Origin: Zeugodacus cucurbitae | Taxonomy: Eukaryota; Arthropoda; Insecta; Diptera; Tephritidae | DNA length: 64,000 nucleotides | NCBI RefSeq assembly: GCF_028554725.1 | Contig: NC_071670.1 | Span: 69,601,001-69,665,000, forward strand | Reading direction: 5' to 3' | Shown: one piece after another, positions 49,312 to 61,000 of the stretch | How positions within the stretch are numbered: the first letter of the stretch is position 1 | Layout of the letters: each line of letters starts with the position of its first letter | Program-made: the position numbers and the translations under genes | The notes under the pieces: generated by a model | The model's input: only the letters and a program-made list of their open reading frames with translations | What the model was told of the DNA's origin: nothing | Databases searched by the model: none

Positions 49312-51542
49312 TCATTGTTCTAAAAAGCGTTTATATTCAGCTAAGATTTGCTCCTCCTGCAGTAGTGGCAAATCAAGGTAGTCCTGCTCATTTGTGGTAA
49401 GATCCTCATTGAAACGTTCATATGCTTTGAGTGATTCCATTTCATTTTTCACTTTTCCCAAAGCCGAGCTCACCAGCGAAGTAATGCCGCTTGATGTAGT
49501 CGGTGTATCGTCACCGACGACCACTTTAGCCACTTCAGATATACGCTCCATTTGTTTGAGTAGCTCCTCTTCGTTGCCGAAAATTTTAACAAGAAAATCG
49601 AGTGCCTTGTCTACATTGTTCTTGTTTGTTTCAAGTGCAACGCGCACCATGTCTTCATTAAAGCCCAGTTGTTTTAGCTAAATGGATAATTGTATTATGA
49701 AACACCAAAACAATTTGTATGTATAACAAGCCATGTACCTGCTCTAATAAATCGAGATCAGCGCTTTCTTTTTTTGGCAAGTTTTGTAAGAGCTCGTCGC
49801 TATTGGTTTGCAAGAAATCCAGCTGTGAAATGAGGAAATGATTAATACCTTCTACATTATTTTGTTACTAGATTTAGTTACCGCTTGCTGCAGATCATTT
49901 TTCGATTTTCTCAACGCCGCAACAACAAGATCATGTGAAAATCCCATTTCCATGAGTGTGCAGACACTGCGCGGATTCACCCAGTCTTTGTCGCTGCTTT
50001 TACGTGACAACTTCGAATTCACTTTGCGTTCTTTACGCGAACGAGCACGTGCGTCACGTTTCTTCTCCCTATGATCGTGTATGAAATTGATAGCCTGCTC
50101 CAAATTCCCAGCGCATGCACGCAAACCCAAGCGTGCTTCGAACGGTTCATAGCCCATCTCAACAAGAGCTTCCACAGCACTGTCATCCACTTTCAGTTCA
50201 CTCAACTCACGTCCGGCTACCTCTAAGCGCTCGTAGGCCTCATCACGTCTATTCTGATGGAACAGCACCACACCCTGCAGCAGATGTAGGCGCATTAGAA
50301 GTGCACGCTCCGGACATGCATTCCCTTTGAGTGCAATGAGACGATTCATGTTCTCACCGTAGCTGCGGCGAAAACTTTGCTCGCAAATGTCTAAGCGTCG
50401 TTGCGCGTCGGGCAATTGCGTTACGTTCTGAAAACGTGACACTTTAATATTTTGCAATTCTTCATTATTCACACTGTTAACATACCTTCAGACATAAATA
50501 ACACCAAACAATGTCCAAATTTATGAGAGCATAGTTGTCTACGGACTCCAGAAAACTCGAATTGCAGGTAGTAAACTTCTCGTCCGCTTCCAGTAGCAGA
50601 ATCAAAGCTTCGTCGTAATGTTGTCTTTTCATGGCGGCACGCGCTTTCTCACAGAAACCCATGGCCATTAAGAGTGCACGATTCTCATTTGGCGGCAAGA
50701 ACACAGGGTTGCCGTCTTGATCCTCCATCTACGAAAAAGGATTCTTGAATAATCAATATTTTTTCTTTAAACTTGTACGTACCTCAAACAATTGGCGCTC
50801 TGAGTCTACTATTGATTCGACATCCATTTTAATTTTCCGTATGCGATCATACATGGCCTCTTTAGAATTTGTTTCATCACGATCCAACTCACTTACAATA
50901 ACCATAAGCTGTTGATTATTTTTAACCCCTACAAAGATGCTGTCTTTTAACAACTGTGGCATATAATTGCAAATGAAAAATTACCCTGCACATCGAGCGT
51001 TTTATCAGGATCAATAATTTTTCCGGAAGATATACACTTGACACGATTCGGATCATTCAACTTTAGTTTTTCCGCTATACGATTCTGCAATTCCTTTCCC
51101 AACGCCCTCAATTCGCATTTAACTTCGAGCATGTTTTGCGTGCCTTCTTCGTTGTTAATGCGCCGCACGCTGAACGTAGCGAGTCCTACAAGTAGACAAA
51201 TGCTGCACTAGATATTGCTAAAATTAAGTTATATTACTTACCGGTGTCATTGAATTCTTTACGTGCAGCCAATTTTCGCAACGCTCCATCCTGGAGCTCT
51301 GTGAGTGCAAGTTTACAGTTCGACGTGCTGATACTCAAATTTGTGCTAAAATCTTGTGCTAGTCGCTAGAATAAGAAAGAATTTTATTAAAAAACATTAC
51401 GCTTTTCTTAAAGTTTACTCACATCAATTTCGGATTCTACGCTGCCGATTTCAGAAAAATAATATGGTTCTTCCCACAATTTAATGCCCAACAGCTGCAG
51501 TCGGGCTCTAACCTGTATGATTATATTGTCTATATGGGACAT
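49312..51542 (-). CDS. NUB1: NEDD8 ultimate buster 1 homologue (UBL plus three UBA domains)
   Basis: In mammals NUB1 binds NEDD8 and FAT10 and delivers them to the proteasome. Eight exons in transcript order: 51423-51542, 51242-51365, 50985-51185, 50783-50928, 50486-50728, 49883-50427 (lower edge by phase 49882), 49739-49822 and 49312-49677, together 1830 nt and 609 aa, close to human NUB1 (615). The start ATG at 51540-51542 opens MSHIDNII. A ubiquitin-like segment lies at about residues 88-170. Three UBA domains follow: about 360-396 (VEALVEMGYEPFEARLGLRA), 430-468 (CTLMEMGFSHDLVVAALRKS) and 484-521 (LKQLGFNEDMVRVALE). A basic patch (RSRKERK, near 407) between UBA1 and UBA2 could be a nuclear signal, as in NUB1. 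The C-terminus is acidic and helical. The gene is divergent from the OFD1-like gene. Confidence 0.9.
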
Positions 51543-52436
51543 GATGACGTCGCAAATATTTGGTATTTGTAGATAAAATTGATATTTCTCTTAGGCTGCT
51601 GCTAGTTGAATGACAATACAAATATTTCACAATTTCATCGGAAGACTAGGGTATTTCTGCTTTTGTTAGTATTTTTGTCCTCTTGTATTTTTCTACCTGG
51701 TCATCAATTCTTGACAAATAAATTTGATTCGTAAACATATGGTTTAAAGTAACAGGGTTGCATCCACATATAATAATTTACTGTTGCCACCTGGATGTTC
51801 AGTATTTGATTGTATTCTATGGTCCCAATAAAACTCAAAACCTTTTTAATTAGGGAATGTTTTCAGAAATTCAATTGAAGAACACTTTAATTCTATCAAC
51901 ATAATTTACATTCGATTGGAAATCAACTCGAATTTCGAACTTCGAACAAATAAAACTCATATCTTTTCGAATTGTTCCATATAATTATTGTTTTTTTTTT
52001 AAGATATAATAAAACAAAGTCACAGTAACAGCTACAGCTTGTTAAATACGTGACATTTTCTAATTTTATTTTTTTAACAAAAGTTTTGCTTAAAATAAAA
52101 TTCATGGCTTACAAACGACTTCTACTTTGAAATGTTGGTTGGGTAAATTTTTCATAAAACTGGCACTGAACACACCTCGCGTTCAAAACAATTTTTTATT
52201 TACTGACATTTGTCGTTACGCATGAATGCTTGTTAACGCGGAAAGGGGTCGTTGTACAAATAGATTAAATACTGCGGCCGGAATAAATTCAAATTGTGTT
52301 GCACTGGACAAACAAAATTCTAAACAAGTGACAGTGAGTTTTCGACATTGTGAAAATAAGAATATTTTGAATTAGACGTAGAAAAATTGAAGTTTATGAA
52401 GGTGAAAGAAAGCTTTTTGTGTTTAATACTACCAAT
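51543..52436. promoter_or_regulatory. Shared upstream region of NUB1 and OFD1-like genes
   Basis: 894 bases separate the two divergent start codons. It must hold both promoters and 5' UTRs. No TATA box or known element stands out, and no coding sequence is seen. A shared bidirectional promoter is inference from the arrangement. Confidence 0.5.
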
Positions 52437-55400
52437 ATGGCTAATGCGGACATGGATATGAAAGCCAACCTGACCGATTTATCGAGGATACCAGTCAAGG
52501 AGTTCGAGAAACATTTCCGTGACTGGATGGAGCGCGACGATGTGGCGCGGTCGTTACAAGCAAAGCTGCGAACCGATCTCATATCAAACTTCAACAAAAC
52601 TGCTTTAGGTGAGTGCGTGCCTTCATCAGTTGTTAATCGAAATGATTCCATTAAAGTGATTTATAAATATATAAATAAAAATGAGATTGCGTGACATATA
52701 CATGTATTCCCAACAATACAAATTGGGACTTCATTCATAAATTGGTTTTGTTTACTTTTTTGTTTGAGTCTTTCATTCATGACGTTGCCATAGCAGCAGT
52801 ACTTATCGATAACTAATAGTCGGTAATGCAGTGTACATCAGTGATGGAAAGATTCTTGCGCTCCTGCAAAAATATTTAATACATATGTGCATAAAACAAA
52901 TATTTTATTTTAGGACGTCAAATTTTGGCTCAAACTACAACAACCACCACCGGCGGCTCCACGCAGCGTCTGACGCTCTCGCCATTGGTGTTGGCGCTCA
53001 ACACACTCGTTGCTGAATTTCTCTATGCACAAAACTGCCACTTTTCGCTGTCAGTATTCTGCACGGAGGTGCCATTTCGAAACACACTTCCGGACTTTGA
53101 GAGTTCGTCGCATTTCCGTTTCAGCGGCGATGAGATCAAAGAAATCTTAGAAGCCATATTTACTAAATCAGCACAAGAGACCCCATTTAAAAATAGTATT
53201 AGTAGAAAATATGAACACAATAAAAATGTTTCACTGCTAATGGTGATCATCCGTTATTTATTGAAGCAGAAGGAAGAATACGCGAAGAAAATTGCCTCTA
53301 TAAAACCTGGCACTGTTACTGAGGGAACACAGACTACAATAAAAAACAGTTCACCACATGAACCAGAGCCTCCACAGCCGCCAGAGGACTATTCTAAAAA
53401 GAGTTGTGCGAAAAATGAGCTACCCAATACCAACATAAGATACCTCAACAAATATCTAGTGATACTCTCCACCAAAGTAAAGGAAATGTCTGAACAACTA
53501 TACGACTTGCGGCATAATCGCAACAGTTTGCCGACCACACGTCTTGCCAAAAGTGTGCGTACGCGTCACTACGACAAGCTGAACCTCAGCCTAGAGCGTA
53601 TCACGAATCAACTGAAGCACATGACGCACACAAAGCGCAAAAACAAACAAGTGGGTGCAGTTGTCTCAGCGGTCGACGCATTGGCGACGCAGTTTACCAA
53701 GTGCGTCGAAAGTTTCCGTACAGTTTCGCGAGAGCTGATCGCCAGCAATGAGAAACAAACTCAATTACAACATATCTTGCCACCCAAGCCGGTGCTTTCG
53801 CAAGCTGCAGTGCAGGTGGATCTTTCCTACGAGCCAACTAATTGTAGTGAGCACAAGAAGTCCGCGGCTGAAAAATCCTACACAGACTGGGTGCATGAGA
53901 TGCGGCATACGAAGAACGGACAAAAGTTTTTGGATCGGGTAAATACTAAAATATATAACTGTTTCGTTGAACAATTACTAATCGTAACTCATAATTACAG
54001 ATAGAAGTATCGCTCAAGAAAGCGTTAAATAAGCAGCGTGATCTATTAAGAAAGGAATCCGATGAAAAACTACGACACCAAAAAGAAGTGCTCAAAATAC
54101 AATATAAGGAAAAATTAATGGAGGTTAGTGCTTATAAGTAAGATTCCTATTGTATGGATGTTTAAATAGTTTTTTCTCCAACAGCATGTTTGCCGTCTTC
54201 CACAATACGATTACTCCAATGAAGCGCGTTTGCTCAACGAGAGCATTGGACAGCAGCTGAAGGTATTCGAGAGCCGTCATTCGGAGCTTTTGCAGAAAAT
54301 TCAACATGTACACAAGACTGAAGCCAATTTAGCTACGCAAGAAACAGGAAAGGAAACAGCGCAAACCGACATGACAGACGAAATAGTACGCAGAGTGGTT
54401 AGAGAAATGGTATTTCTATACACAGCATGGTGAAATTTTCAAAATATTTATTTAATGTTGTCGTTAATCGTTTAGGAACCCAAAATTAATACAATTAGTC
54501 CTCAGTGCTCCAACCATGCAGAAGAACTGCCAGCTTCCGACACCCGTGCACGAGATCCGCTGCTGAAGGATGTGGTGAATACACAGAAACAGCTGCAGAA
54601 GATGGCACAAAGCATAGCGCAGCAAGAGCGTACTGTGGACCAAATTGTTTATGAGGCCAAGTAAGCAGTAACTTGAAATCTAAAGAAAATTGTAATTGGA
54701 ATTTATGTATTATCTCTATAGGATGCGTATACAAGAGCTCGAGAATGAGAGCAATCAATTGGAATTGAATTTCCGCAATTACCTGGATCGACAACGTTTG
54801 CAGGCCGAAACTATGCGCGAAGTAGTATCCAGCCTCTCAGAGAGCAATAAAAAGGAGGTGCCGAAAGTTGCCGACAGCTATCGCAAGACTTTAAAAGATA
54901 TCCGAACGTCTTCCGCGTTGCGAACGGAAAACGAACGTCGGGAGTTGAAAATTAAAAAGCACAATAAAGCGGTTAAATCCAAAGATTCACTCTTAGATTT
55001 AACGGACCAGGAAAATAAAAGTCCGAATTTCGAATATCCCAATGCAATTATGGAAGCGAAAACAAAACTGTTTAAAAGTGATCGCCAGTGTGAATTTAAA
55101 AGCTATGGCAAGAGGGGTAGTGATGATGAAGAATTTAAGCCACTAGGTTTTGAACCGTACTATTATAATCGGAATTTCGGCTCTTGTGAGTCACAAATCA
55201 ATTTGTTAACGAACAATGCGCACTCAACTGAATGGAATGAAAACACTTCAAGGCTTTTAATAGCCGAGCCACGAACTGACGTCGTAAATTTTAACAACAA
55301 CAACCATACAGCGAGTGCGAGAAGCACTGGTGTACCGCTTCAAAGAGCCTATGCAATACTACCTCATCCACCACAAACAAGCGCGTCTAAAATTGACCAG

Positions 55401-56639
55401 CTGAGAAGTAAACCAACGACTGCAGCCGAAGCCTCAAGAACATTTGGCGCAAAACCAGTGCAGACGGAGGCAGCGACAGCTATGTCAACAGTGACTACCA
55501 AAACTACCTCGGTATCTACTGTTGTTATAGCTGCTGCTGCGAAGGGCGCAGATAAACACGACGCAGAGCGAGTGCCGGATGCGATTTTCCAACATCAGGA
55601 ATCCGGCTCACAAACATCCAGTAACGATAATGGCAGTCAGGACCATCAAAGCGCGAGTGATCGCAGCAAAAATAGCGGCAGAAGCAATAAAAGTGTCGAG
55701 GAGGAGGCGCCAGACACAGTGAGTAGTACGAGCACCAGTAAAAAGGAGAGCAGTCCAAGGGGGAAGGTGAGAGATACTGATAAAAAAGACGCTGTTGGCG
55801 ATACCACTGACGCCAAAAATCCGGTAGAAGCCACAATGAACTTAATGGAAACAATGGAGCGAATGCATCGGCTCTTTTCTGATACACCAACAGGTGAAAT
55901 GAAGAAAAAGCCACACACCCAAGTCAATCTATTAGAGAAAGAGAAAACGAAGCTAAAACAAAGAATTCCTCAAAATAATCAACAAAAACAACATCTATTG
56001 AGCCCAAAAAGTAAGAAAACTGTCAAAAATCCGTCTGTAGCAAACGAAGATCCCAGTACTTCCCGAAAATGTAAGCAAAGTAAAACGGAGCGAAAGGAGC
56101 GCCGTGCAAAACCCGCGAAAAGCGCGGAAACACTGAAACCTAGCGTACATGTTGAGGAAGCTTTAAATACATTTGCCAGCTCCGATGTGAATGCACGTAA
56201 GAGCCCGGCGGAAAGATCAGTGACAACAACAAGACCGCAGTACTACAATATTACAAGTTCCGCGACGGCAATCAATGTCTTGGCACCAACAATTTCTTCC
56301 ACAACCTTCTCCATCTGCCTAGAAGATAACCTAAAAGAAGTGGTGAGCGAGTCATCGATCGAAATCGCCAGCATGGTCGAAGCAGTCGATGAGGAGATCG
56401 AATTAGATGAGCTGGTAGCTGCGGTGGAAGAGGAGGAAGAGGCCGAAGAGGAGGTCGATGAGGAGTACGAACCGATGGGAAATGGCAAAGTGAACTCGGT
56501 GCCGCTGGCCGCGATCGAAGAGGTGTCTGGCGTCAGTTCTTCATCCAGCAGTGCGGTCCACATGTCCACTTGCGGCGGCGGTGGCGGTGGTGCAGAGCGC
56601 AGAAAGAAAAGTGATAGTGGCAGCGATTTCTGGGAGTAA
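52437..56639 (+). CDS. OFD1: OFD1-like centriolar protein (LisH, coiled coils)
   Basis: OFD1 caps distal centrioles and is needed for cilium formation. Six exons: 52437-52608, 52914-53938, 54001-54123, 54185-54409, 54476-54660 and 54722-56639, total 3648 nt and 1215 aa. The ATG at 52437 opens MANADMDM. Residues about 15-55 (EKHFRDWMERDDVARSL) and the LisH-type helix pair at about 75-105 (LNTLVAEFLYAQNCHFSLSV) match the OFD1 N-terminal layout. Coiled-coil-rich stretches lie at about 220-290 and 395-640 (KKALNKQRDLLRKES, KMRIQELENESNQLEL). The last exon encodes a long low-complexity Ser/Thr/Lys tail, an acidic run (about 1120-1150) and a Gly run near the C-terminus. Orthology rests on the N-terminal pattern; the tail is not informative. 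Confidence 0.8.
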
Positions 56640-56692
56640 CATTCTCCACAGCGGAAGTGTGGTTAAGATGAGCTGCAGTGTGTGAGCAGTAA

Positions 56693-56698
56693 AATAAA
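56693..56698 (+). promoter_or_regulatory. Polyadenylation signal of OFD1-like gene
   Basis: AATAAA 54 bases after the stop codon ending at 56639; the first canonical hexamer downstream. Confidence 0.65.
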
Positions 56699-58029
56699 TC
56701 AAGCACAAAAGTTTTTAAGTCAACAATTGATAACAGAACCTGTATGGAAACATCACTTAAGTTCGCAAGTAACCAAAATTCAAATTGCTTGTTTTTCAAC
56801 AAATTTTCATAAATCATGATCTAAATTTAACACTTTAATGTAAAATAAAAATCTTAAAGAAATTATTTGTAACAATTTACAGAAAATATAAATCAAATTG
56901 TATTTAAGGAAAAAAATCTTGTTTTTGGAAATTTGAGCGTGTTGTTGGGAAGGGCTGTGAGGTATACGCTCTACGGTCCATCATAATCCAAGGAGCATTG
57001 ATTTTTTTGGTGCCTGTATTAGATTATTCTAGGAATTTTCCAATCTATTCGTAAGCTTTCCAGTCTATAGTTAAGAGAGAGAGAGCAGTTCGGAGAATCA
57101 GGGATTCGGAATCCCTTTGCATCGCTTGTAGCTTGGAGACCAGTTCGGAGTTCGGAATCCCTTTGCTTCGCTTGTAGCTTGGAGACCAGTTCGGAGTTCG
57201 GAACCTCTTTGCTTCGCTTGTAGCTAGGAGACCAGTTCGGAGATCGAAACCCCTTTGCTTCGATTGTAGTTTGGAGACCAGTTCGAAGAATTTCGGATTC
57301 GGAATCCCTTTGCTTCGTCTATACCTTGGAGCTAGTCTGTAGCTTGGAAGCCAGTTCGAAGAATCTGAGACCCGTAACTTTCTTAACTGTAACATTTGTA
57401 AAGCTCTTGGAGAGCGAAAAATTTTAAGGAACCAAGACTTATATCGAAGGAATTAAACACTACTTTCTTCATAGTCTTAGTCTTGATAATCATTTCATGA
57501 TTCCTTGTTTTCGTAAGACATGCTCTCCCGGTTAAGGAACTCATTCCTTATGGTTTTTTTTTTGTTGTAATCACATGTACTTTTATTCTAATTTGGTGCA
57601 CAACATACAAATTACAATACATTCCTTTAAATCAGTGCAGTTTCTTAGTTACTAAATCTTGTTAACCATAAATTCTCTACAGTCCCCTAAACCGAAGCTC
57701 AAATGGCAAACGTTTTCGCCATCTCTTGTCGGCACCTCTCGAATGCTCCATCTACATATTCTAATCTGGCAGTGCAACAATGTTTTCCTAAGTTTCATTT
57801 TTAATTACACTAAGCGGACCATTTGGCCCGTTATGTTTGGGGGGGTGATAGGGTTAGGGCGGACGTAACAACCATTTGGTAATCGACAATCATCAATTTC
57901 CGCTTTATGCCATACACGACAAAGCACCGCTTGCGGCTATTGCCATTCCATTGATACTTTCGCTGGCAGCCAATTCAACAAAGCGCATTCTGGCTGTTGC
58001 CGGCTAGCGGTATGCCAGTAAACTCCCTC
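56699..58029. other. Convergent intergenic region with minisatellite
   Basis: Lies between the 3' ends of the OFD1-like and stargazin-like genes. It holds the minisatellite at 57087-57372 and otherwise nothing coding. TTTATT at 57582-57587 (AATAAA on the minus strand) may end the stargazin-like transcript about 440 bases past its stop. Confidence 0.55.
57087..57372. repeat. 46-bp minisatellite, about 5 units
   Basis: Units start at AGTTCGGAG and end at CTTGGAGACC: 57087-57141 (55 bp), 57142-57187, 57188-57233 and 57234-57279 (46 bp each), 57280-57352 (73 bp, with an insertion), and a partial unit at 57353-57372. The core word GCTTCGCTTGTAGC recurs. The middle units are the most alike, as expected from unequal exchange. 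Open frames through it are by-products of the repeat. Confidence 0.9.
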
Positions 58030-61000
58030 TCAAACGGCCGTGCCATTAATCAAGTCGTAGTGGTCAGCACTGTTGTTGTTGTTATTGATGCCGTTGCTGC
58101 CATTTTGTCCACCCATCATTGATATGCCGCTATAGACACTAGCATGTGAACGCCGTCTTTCACGCTCGAGCTCCTCGGGGTCAAATGTTTCGCCCAATAA
58201 AGCGCTGGGTCGACGCTGCTCATCGAATGCGTAGGCGCGTTGAAATTTCGGCGGTACGCTGACCACACTGCTGCTCCCGCCACCACTGCCAATGCCGCTG
58301 TCAGCGCCGCCGCTGGTGTTACTGCTGAAGGAGCGCGTTAAAAGGGCATGCGCCAAATGGGGTGGTGCCGTTGGATGGTGGGAACGTGCGGGCGGTGCGC
58401 CCAATTGCTGGATTTGCTGATAGTTGGGTGCGTAGCCGGATGGTGAGGACGGTATGGCGGCAGGCCAATGCACGGTTGGTTGTTGAAGTCTTCCATCATT
58501 GTTGTTGCTTGAGCTCTGTGGCCTTTGCTGACGTCGTTCGCCATAGTTGTTGGTGCTGCGTGCCGCGCTAAGGTCTTCGCTGGATTTATGCAAGGCAAAG
58601 GCTGAGTTATAGATGCCGGCGGCCTGTGATTGCGATAGATAAAGATTTTGCTGCTGTAGTTGTTGTTGCTGTTGTTGTTGATGTTGCTGTTGCAGCATCA
58701 AATTTGTTAAGCGATTCTGACTGCTGCTATAGTTGCTGTGTAATGCCGTAGCGCTTGCGTGTAGCGAGCCCGAGCCCAAGCTGTTCTGCGAGTTCGTGTG
58801 ACTTTTCAGAAAGGATCGCGGCAATGTGCGACTCTGATATATTTGGACGTTCGGCTGGTAATCCTGGTGTAGACGGTTTTGTGAACCGTAGTAGGCACTT
58901 TTGGCAGCCGCGAAATAGGGTTCACCGCTGCTAAAACTGGGCGGTGGTGGCCAGATTTCCATTGCCGAGTCGCTACGGTCCCCTGCGAATGCGCTCTTCT
59001 GTGCGGGCTTTTCGGGTTGATATAATGCGGCCAGTGAAAGATTAGAGTTAAGTTTGCGCAGATGCGCTGGCTCGACAAACATGGAGGAGCGACGCAGGTT
59101 GCGATATGTTGGATTGGTCACATACTGTGGATTATCTGTCAATTAAAGTATTGAGTTAGTGGTTCTCTTAAAAATTAAAAGAACTAGGTTTATATTAGGT
59201 TTAGAGGGATCTGTAATCTCCTCTATATTAAGTGCTCACCTTGAATCACATAGATGTGCTCATCCTCGTCCTGTAACTGCGAAAATCCACCCTCCCCTTC
59301 ATCATCCTCATCTGCTTCCCTCGCATTTTGTTGCTCATCATCTACTTCGCAATTCTTTCTGCCAAAATCCCTGCGTCCACCACCGCCATTATGATGTCCA
59401 TTACCAAGTTGACTTGTGGCTTTATAGTGACGACGTTGTTGTGCCTCATCGTCAGATGTCGCCACCGTATCTTCCTCGCTGGCAATGAAGTAAATGTTTT
59501 TCGGCTTTGGACGCATGCCAGCGCGTTTGCAAAACTCCTGAAAGAGTTCATCTTTAGTCTTTCGTATGCCCCGCTTCAAGCCACACAGCCGCTGTGGCTC
59601 ATCATCATCGTAGCAACTGTCGGACTGGCTGTCGGCCAATTGGCGTCGGCGTCGCACATTTCTTTCGTTTTCACTTTCATCGCCGCGTTCACTTTCGCTG
59701 AGTGTCACCACGGCTGGGTCAATGGGTCGTGTGTTCGTCGCCATATTGCGACGGCTTTTGCGCTCAACATGCGGTGTGGTGTGACGCGAGTTGTGACCGG
59801 GGAAGATGTCTGTGGTGGTCGAGACGCTGCGGGTGAGCGGATAGTCCTGCGTGAAGTCGCCAAATTGTGTGTACTGCAGCGGCATGCGAGGCAAGGTCTG
59901 CGATGTGCCGCCCATTTTCACGGCTGATGGCGGCGGCGGCGGCAGGCCAGCCACCGACTCGGTGTAGAGTTCATTAAGAGATTTGGCAAAGTTCTTGGAA
60001 TGCAAATTGCACTTTGGCTGCTGTGACTTCTCGAAATAATACCTGAGATTAAGAGAGGGAAAGCAATTGTTATACACGTAGAGGTGATGCTATGTATCAG
60101 TTAGTAAGCTTTGTAGCTATATTTACAAAGCTTACTATGCAATGGCGCAAAAATATCTCACCTGCGTTCCAAATCATTGTTGACGAACGCCTCCGCTGCA
60201 TTCGGATGCTTGCGACAGGGCACAAAACCGTGGGTGTGTTGCAACAGCTTGCCATTCAACTCCAGTTCGGCCGTGGTTGGCGGCAGACACACATTGTGCA
60301 CCTGATGATGGCTATTACTGCTTAGCCGTGGGCCTTGTTGAGGTTTGCGCACTGTGGGTGCGACGGCTGTCGAGGCTGCTGTCGAGTGCTTGTAGCTTTT
60401 GTAGGTGTGGCTTTGTGGAATTTCGCTCTCTTTCAGTTTTTCCTGCAGATTGGTGATGTTGAAACAAGGCAGTCGCTGTAAAGGGAGAGGTGCGGAATGC
60501 TGAAATGCATGTGCGGACATTGTTCAATAAAGTTGCATATGTGCTTTGAGGATATTAAACGGATGAGGAAGCGGTTTGGTATTGTTGAAATTAAAAACAT
60601 TTTCGGTGCAATATTGGAATTTGTTGTGGTTAGGCTTTAGATTTGTACTGTGTGTGGAAATTCTGATTGTGCAGTGTTAGTAATGTAGGGGATTTTATGG
60701 CTTAGTACTAGTCGTAGGGTTCCCAAATAATAAATCAGGGGGATATTCAGAGCTTAAAAGTAGTAAAATTGCCTCTGGGCCATTTTTATCTTTATCTTCA
60801 TCTCCGTTTTCATTATCATCTTAATAATTGTCTTTAATTCTATCTCTATCTCTATCTCTATCTCTATCTCTATCTCTATCTCTATCTCTATCTCTATCTC
60901 TATCTCTATCTCTATCTCTATCTCTATCTCTATCTCTATCTCTATCTCTATCTCTATCTCTATCTCTATCTCTATCTCTATCTCTATCTCTATCTCTATC

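Noticed and set aside
55525..55914. Frames antisense to the OFD1-like last exon
   Set aside because: Arise from low-complexity Ser/Lys coding on the other strand; no independent evidence.
57045..57395. 116-aa open frame with repeated words
   Set aside because: By-product of the 46-bp minisatellite; the repeats change phase between units and there is no family resemblance.
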